From positions 67,619 through 131,618 of the forward strand of contig DCLA01000010.1 in NCBI GenBank assembly GCA_002320815.1: 64,000 bases of DNA. Direction: 5' to 3'. A model generated the notes under the pieces. It searched no databases. It was not told where the DNA came from and was given only the letters and a program-made list of their open reading frames with translations. The position numbers and the translations under genes were made by a program. The DNA comes from Myxococcales bacterium UBA1660. Its GTDB lineage: Bacteria; Myxococcota_A; Polyangia; Polyangiales; Houyiibacteriaceae. Positions 60,549 through 64,000 of the stretch are shown here, in pieces (positions within the stretch are counted from its first letter, which is position 1; the number at the start of each line of letters is the position of its first letter).

Positions 60549-61577
60549 ATGAGCGCCTTCCTCGACGCCTGCCGCCGCAAGCCCTCCACCCACACGCCCA
60601 TCTGGCTCATGCGCCAGGCGGGTCGCTACCAGGCCTCCTACCAGGCCATCCGCTCCAAGGTCTCCTTCCTGGAGCTCTGCAAGACGCCGGACCTCGCCTG
60701 CCAGGTCACCGTCGACGCGGTGGAGCAGCTCGGGGTGGACGCGGCGATCATCTTCGCCGACATCCTCTTGGTCCTCGACCCCCTGGGCATCGACTTCGAC
60801 TTCGAGAAGGGCCACGGCCCCAAGATCTACAACCCGGTCCGGGACGCGAAGGCCATCGACGCCATGCCCGAGACCATCGATGCCGAGGCCTCCCTGGGCT
60901 ACGTGATGGAGGCCATCCGGCTGGTGCGGCGGGCCATCGACGTGCCGCTCATCGGATTCTCCGCGGCGCCCTTCACGCTGGCGGCCTACGCCATCGAGGG
61001 CGGCGGCTCCAAGAGCTACTACGAGACCAAGCAGCTCATGTACGGCGACGAGGGGGCCTGGAAGGTCCTCATGACCAAGGTCGCCGACGCGCTCGCCCTC
61101 TATCTGCGCGCCCAGGTGGACGCCGGCGCCCAGGCGCTGCAGCTCTTCGACAGCTGGGTGGGCATCCTCTCGCCCGCCGACTACGAGCGCTACGTGGCGC
61201 CCTACACCAAGCGCATCTTCGACGCGCTGAGCGACGTGGACGTGCCGACGCTCCACTTCGGCACCGGCAACCCCGAGCTCCTCGTGCCCATGCAGGAGGT
61301 CGGCGGCGACGTGATCGGCGTGGACTGGCGCATCGACCTCGGCGACGCCTGGGACCGCCTCGGCGGGCCGGAGGAGACCGCGGTCCAGGGCAACCTGGAG
61401 CCGGCGATGTTGCTCGCCCCGGTGGACGTGATGAAGGCCGCCGCCGACGAGGTCCTGAAGAGCGCCGGAGGGCACCCGGGCCACATCTTCAACCTGGGCC
61501 ACGGGATCATGCCCACCGCCACCGTCGACCAAGTGCGGGCGCTGGTCGATCACGTACACGAGAAGACCAGCCGTTGA
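60549..61577 (+). CDS. hemE: Uroporphyrinogen decarboxylase
   Basis: Haem-pathway enzyme that converts uroporphyrinogen III to coproporphyrinogen III. The 342-aa protein shows PIWLMRQAGRYQASYQAIR (N-terminal signature with substrate-binding Arg), IFADILLVLDPLGIDFDFEKGHGP with the key Asp, IGFSAAPFTLAAYAIEGGGSK and the C-terminal FNLGHGIMPTATVDQV. The ATG at 60549 is preceded by a CATACT-like sequence. hemG overlaps its stop by 4 bp. Confidence 0.97.
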   Translation: MSAFLDACRRKPSTHTPIWLMRQAGRYQASYQAIRSKVSFLELCKTPDLACQVTVDAVEQLGVDAAIIFADILLVLDPLGIDFDFEKGHGPKIYNPVRDAKAIDAMPETIDAEASLGYVMEAIRLVRRAIDVPLIGFSAAPFTLAAYAIEGGGSKSYYETKQLMYGDEGAWKVLMTKVADALALYLRAQVDAGAQALQLFDSWVGILSPADYERYVAPYTKRIFDALSDVDVPTLHFGTGNPELLVPMQEVGGDVIGVDWRIDLGDAWDRLGGPEETAVQGNLEPAMLLAPVDVMKAAADEVLKSAGGHPGHIFNLGHGIMPTATVDQVRALVDHVHEKTSR

Positions 61578-62932
61578 GCGCAGTGGACCTCCTGGTGGTC
61601 GGCGGCGGCGTCGCCGGCCTGGGCGCCGCCTGGCGCGCCGTCGAGCGCGGGGCCTCGGTGGCCCTGCTCGAAGCCCGGGAGCGGGTCGGCGGCCTCGTGT
61701 GGACCGAGCGCACGGACGGCTTCGTCATCGAGCGCGGGCCCGAGTCCTTCCTCACCCGGGATCCGATCCTCCTCGAGCTCTCCGAGGCCCTCGGCCTCAC
61801 CGATCGCCTGGTGAAGACCAACGCCCAGGGGGCCTTCGTGGTCCACCGCGGCCGGCTGGAGAAGATCCCCGCGGGCTTCCAGCTCCTGGCGCCCCTGAAC
61901 GCCGGCGCCTTCTGGCGCAGTACGCTGGTCAGCCGGCGCGGGAAGCTCCGGGCGCTCTTCGAGCCCTGGCTGCCCACCCGCCCCCGGGACGACGAGAGCC
62001 TGGCCAGCTTCGTGCGCCGCCGCTTCGGCGAGGAGGTCCTCGACCGGCTCGCTCAGCCGCTGGCGTCGGGCATCTATGGCGCCGACCCGGCCCGGTTGGG
62101 ACTTCGCTCCACCTTGCCGCGCTTCCTCGACGCCGAAGCCCAAGGGGGCGTCATCCGCGGTCTCCGGGCCCAGGCGGGGACCGAGGATCGCGCCGCCGGC
62201 GCACGCTACGGGCTCTTCGCGAGCTACGACGGCGGCATGGAGGTGCTCACCGAGGGCTACGCGGCCGCGCTGGGCGACCGGGTCCGCACCGGCGTCGCCG
62301 TGGAGCGGCTGGAGCGCACGGTTGGCGGCTGGGTCGCGCACACCGACGGCGGCCCGGTCGAGGCCCGCACGCTCCTCCTGGCCACCCCCGCGCCGGTGAG
62401 CGCGCGGCTGGTGGAGGACCTCGATCCCACTCTGGCCGCGCACCTGCGGGCCATCCCGCTGGGTTCGGCGGCCACCGCCACCTTCGCCTACGAGGCCAGC
62501 GCGCTGCCGGAGCTCACGACCGCCGGCTTCGTGGTGCCCGCGGTGGAGGGCTCGGCGGTGCTCGCCTGCACCTTCTCCAGCGCCAAGTGGCCGCACCGCG
62601 CGCCCGAGGGCAAGCACCTGGTGCGGGTCTTCCTCGGCGGGCACACCAACCAGGACGTGGTGCACCTGAGCGACGAGGCGCTCCTCCGGCTCGCTCGCCG
62701 GGGACTGCGCGAGCTCCTCGGCGTCACCGCCTCGCCGCTCTTCGATCGCGTCGACCGGTGGAAGGGCGCCATGCCCCGCTACGAGGTCGGCCACCATCGG
62801 CGCATCGCGCGGATCGACGCCGCGGTGGCGGCGCTCGGTCCCGTGCGGCTGGCGGGGGTCGCCTACCACGGCGTGGGGCTCCCGGCGGTCACCCGCTGGG
62901 CCCGGGACGCCACCGACACCTTGCTCCAGTAG
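61574..62932 (+). CDS. hemG: Protoporphyrinogen oxidase (FAD, oxygen-dependent type)
   Basis: FAD enzyme (also called HemY/PgoX) that oxidises protoporphyrinogen IX. The 452-aa protein has the FAD motif DLLVVGGGVAGLGAAWRAV (GxGxxG), EARERVGGLVWTERTDGFVIERGPESF and LPLASGIYGADPARLGLRS-like sequence, and the C-terminal GVAYHGVGLPAVTRWARD. It is close in pattern to the Myxococcus enzyme. The start is TTG 61574 inside the hemE stop region (TTGA overlap), so expression is coupled to hemE. Confidence 0.93.
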   Translation: MSAVDLLVVGGGVAGLGAAWRAVERGASVALLEARERVGGLVWTERTDGFVIERGPESFLTRDPILLELSEALGLTDRLVKTNAQGAFVVHRGRLEKIPAGFQLLAPLNAGAFWRSTLVSRRGKLRALFEPWLPTRPRDDESLASFVRRRFGEEVLDRLAQPLASGIYGADPARLGLRSTLPRFLDAEAQGGVIRGLRAQAGTEDRAAGARYGLFASYDGGMEVLTEGYAAALGDRVRTGVAVERLERTVGGWVAHTDGGPVEARTLLLATPAPVSARLVEDLDPTLAAHLRAIPLGSAATATFAYEASALPELTTAGFVVPAVEGSAVLACTFSSAKWPHRAPEGKHLVRVFLGGHTNQDVVHLSDEALLRLARRGLRELLGVTASPLFDRVDRWKGAMPRYEVGHHRRIARIDAAVAALGPVRLAGVAYHGVGLPAVTRWARDATDTLLQ

Positions 62933-62964
62933 CGGTCGCCGCGCCGGTGCGATAGAGGACCCGG

Positions 62965-63414
62965 GTGACCTTCCGTCGACTGCTCCCGCTCCTCTGGCTC
63001 GCGTTCGCCTGCGAAGGTGGCCGCGTCGAGCTGGGAGGCGCCTGCGCCAGCTCCTGGGACTGCGAGGACGGCGACGTCTGCTTCCGCGTCGGCAGCGAGC
63101 CCGCCGACGAGGGCCACTGCATGACCACCTGCGAGGCGGGGACGGTCCTCTGCGAGGACGACACGGTGTGCACCGCCAGCGTGGCCGAGCCCGAGGTGAG
63201 CGTCTGCTTCCTGGGCGGCGAGCGCGCGATCGGCGAGGGCTGCGAGGCCACCACCCAGTGCGTCGCGGGCGCCTACTGCGTCGACGTGGGCGACGGCACC
63301 CCGGTGTGCCGCGCCGCCTGCGACCGCGGCGCGCCCATCTGCGTCGCCGGGTTCACCTGCGAGCCCCTCGAGGGCGAGCGGCCCGGCTACTGCGCGCCTC
63401 CGGAGACCGAGTGA
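62965..63414 (+). CDS. Cysteine-rich predicted lipoprotein
   Basis: A 149-aa protein with signal TFRRLLPLLWLAFAC (lipobox AFAC) and 14 further cysteines in repeated C-x(5-8)-C modules (GGACASSWDCEDGDVCF, GEGCEATTQCVAGAYCV, CDRGAPICVAGFTCEP), probably all disulfide-bonded. Similar modules occur in other exported proteins of this window (5284, 29641 and 30545 genes). GTG 62965 start. The thioesterase gene overlaps its stop by 4 bp. Confidence 0.7.
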   Translation: MTFRRLLPLLWLAFACEGGRVELGGACASSWDCEDGDVCFRVGSEPADEGHCMTTCEAGTVLCEDDTVCTASVAEPEVSVCFLGGERAIGEGCEATTQCVAGAYCVDVGDGTPVCRAACDRGAPICVAGFTCEPLEGERPGYCAPPETE

Positions 63415-63827
63415 CCTTCCGTACCTCCCTGCCAATCCGCTTCGGCCACGAAGACCACGCGCGGATCGTCTACTTCCCGCGGTTCCTGCACTTCTTCCAC
63501 TGCGCCTTCGAGGACTTCTTCGCCGGCAACGGGATCCCCTACCGGGAGTCGCTGGAGACCGATCAGGTCGGTTGGCCGGCGGTCCACGTGGACGTCGACT
63601 TCCAGAGCCCGCTGCGCTTCGGCGACACCTTCGACGTGGACGTCTGGGTCGCCGAGATGGGCACCAAGAGCGCGAAGTTCGCCTACCGGGGCCGCTGCGA
63701 AGGGCGCGCGGTGGCCACGGCGGAGATCACCGTGGCCTGCATCGCGATGGACACCTTCCAGGCGCAGCCGATCCCGCCCAAGTACCGAGCGCTCTTCGAA
63801 GCGCACCGCGAACCCCCGACCGATTGA
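63411..63827 (+). CDS. Acyl-CoA thioesterase (4HBT hotdog family)
   Basis: A 138-aa hotdog thioesterase. SLPIRFGHEDHARIVYFPRFLHFFHCAFEDFF corresponds to the 4-hydroxybenzoyl-CoA thioesterase pattern; the usual catalytic Asp position reads EDHARIVYFPR. DVDFQSPLRFGDTFDVDVWV and AKFAYRGRCEGRAVATAEIT are the following strands. GTG 63411 overlaps the lipoprotein stop. It is distinct from the hotdog protein at 22590-23006. Confidence 0.85.
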   Translation: MTFRTSLPIRFGHEDHARIVYFPRFLHFFHCAFEDFFAGNGIPYRESLETDQVGWPAVHVDVDFQSPLRFGDTFDVDVWVAEMGTKSAKFAYRGRCEGRAVATAEITVACIAMDTFQAQPIPPKYRALFEAHREPPTD

Positions 63828-63864
63828 GTCGAGGGCCGCGGGCCTCGGCGGCTCGGCCCTGCGT

Positions 63865-64000
63865 TCAGCGGGGGAGCAGCTTGCCGATGGACGGCATGAT
63901 CACGTGACGGCGCAGGTTGCGCGCGGCGCCGCGGAAGCCGGCGGGGAGGGCGCGGAACCCGATCTCCAGGTGCTCGTCGTCGGACTCGATGTCCCGGAGG
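63865..64000 (-). CDS. C-terminal end of an unidentified protein (partial)
   Basis: The last 44 residues of a gene entering from beyond the window: LRDIESDDEHLEIGFRALP, then GFRGAARNLRRHVIMPSIGKLLPR and TGA at 63867-63865. The composition fits a real coding frame, and the gene is convergent with the thioesterase (37 bp apart). Too little is visible to assign a family. Confidence 0.55.
   Translation of the reverse strand, partial: LRDIESDDEHLEIGFRALPAGFRGAARNLRRHVIMPSIGKLLPR

Overview
This is a very GC-rich (roughly 70%) chromosomal window. It most resembles a Myxococcota (former Deltaproteobacteria, Polyangiales-like) genome. The evidence is the large number of predicted lipoproteins with Asp/Gly/Pro-rich linkers, a PEGA-type Ser/Thr kinase, VWA, Kelch and TPR proteins, a DUF1592/DUF1552 pair, a roadblock/LC7 protein, an accB-accC-aroQ cluster, and a FAD-type protoporphyrinogen oxidase. 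The taxonomic call is an inference from gene content; no rRNA is present. Genes are packed tightly, with many 1-4 bp overlaps and convergent stops only 3-15 bp apart.

Layout. 1-4.4 kb: the start of a TagD-like cytidylyltransferase, a lipoprotein form of oligopeptidase B and an iron-sulfur (6-4)-type photolyase. 4.4-9.4 kb: an MIP18-family Fe-S factor, IscS and IscA, ArfB ribosome rescue and small envelope proteins. 9.4-17.4 kb: an SDR epimerase and Kelch lipoprotein diverging from a PEGA Ser/Thr kinase, then a lipoprotein, a radical SAM protein and a VWA lipoprotein. 17.4-29.6 kb: RF3, a TerB-like protein, an EEP hydrolase, a polyprenol-kinase-like membrane protein, proline iminopeptidase, a thioesterase, a DUF3556 membrane protein coupled to an FAD oxidoreductase, an alpha/beta hydrolase diverging from a LysR regulator, and a frameshifted lipoprotein gene. 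29.6-41.3 kb: mostly exported proteins, namely two tandem paralogous lipoproteins, a TPR membrane protein, the DUF1592-DUF1552 pair, a tightly coupled operon of a 689-aa lipoprotein, a beta-plus-HEAT protein and a metzincin-like lipoprotein, and a carboxypeptidase-regulatory-like lipoprotein. 41.4-44.7 kb: a large ATPase-TPR-winged-helix regulator and two small proteins.

44.8-49.7 kb: immediately downstream of tRNA-Gly(CCC) and its terminator lies a lower-GC accessory island of about 4.7 kb. It carries a five-gene same-strand cluster: a DUF4365 protein, an unknown 377-aa protein, a STAS-like/GHKL-ATPase fusion, a STAS-like DUF4325 protein and a two-TM membrane protein. It has no recognisable integrase. 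The pairing of an anti-sigma-type ATPase with STAS-like proteins and a membrane protein suggests a partner-switching signalling or defence module. This is the best candidate for an undescribed system here.

49.7-64 kb: housekeeping genes return. They are a 989-aa TPR protein, accC-accB-aroQ-roadblock, tRNA-Leu(AAG), two SCP2-like proteins, pgeF, accD-folC, hemE-hemG, a Cys-rich lipoprotein, a thioesterase and the end of an unidentified gene.

A recurring DNA-level signal is a TANNNT hexamer ending 6-9 nt before the start codon of at least fourteen transcription-unit-leading genes, mostly without a Shine-Dalgarno sequence. This is the arrangement expected for leaderless or near-leaderless transcription.
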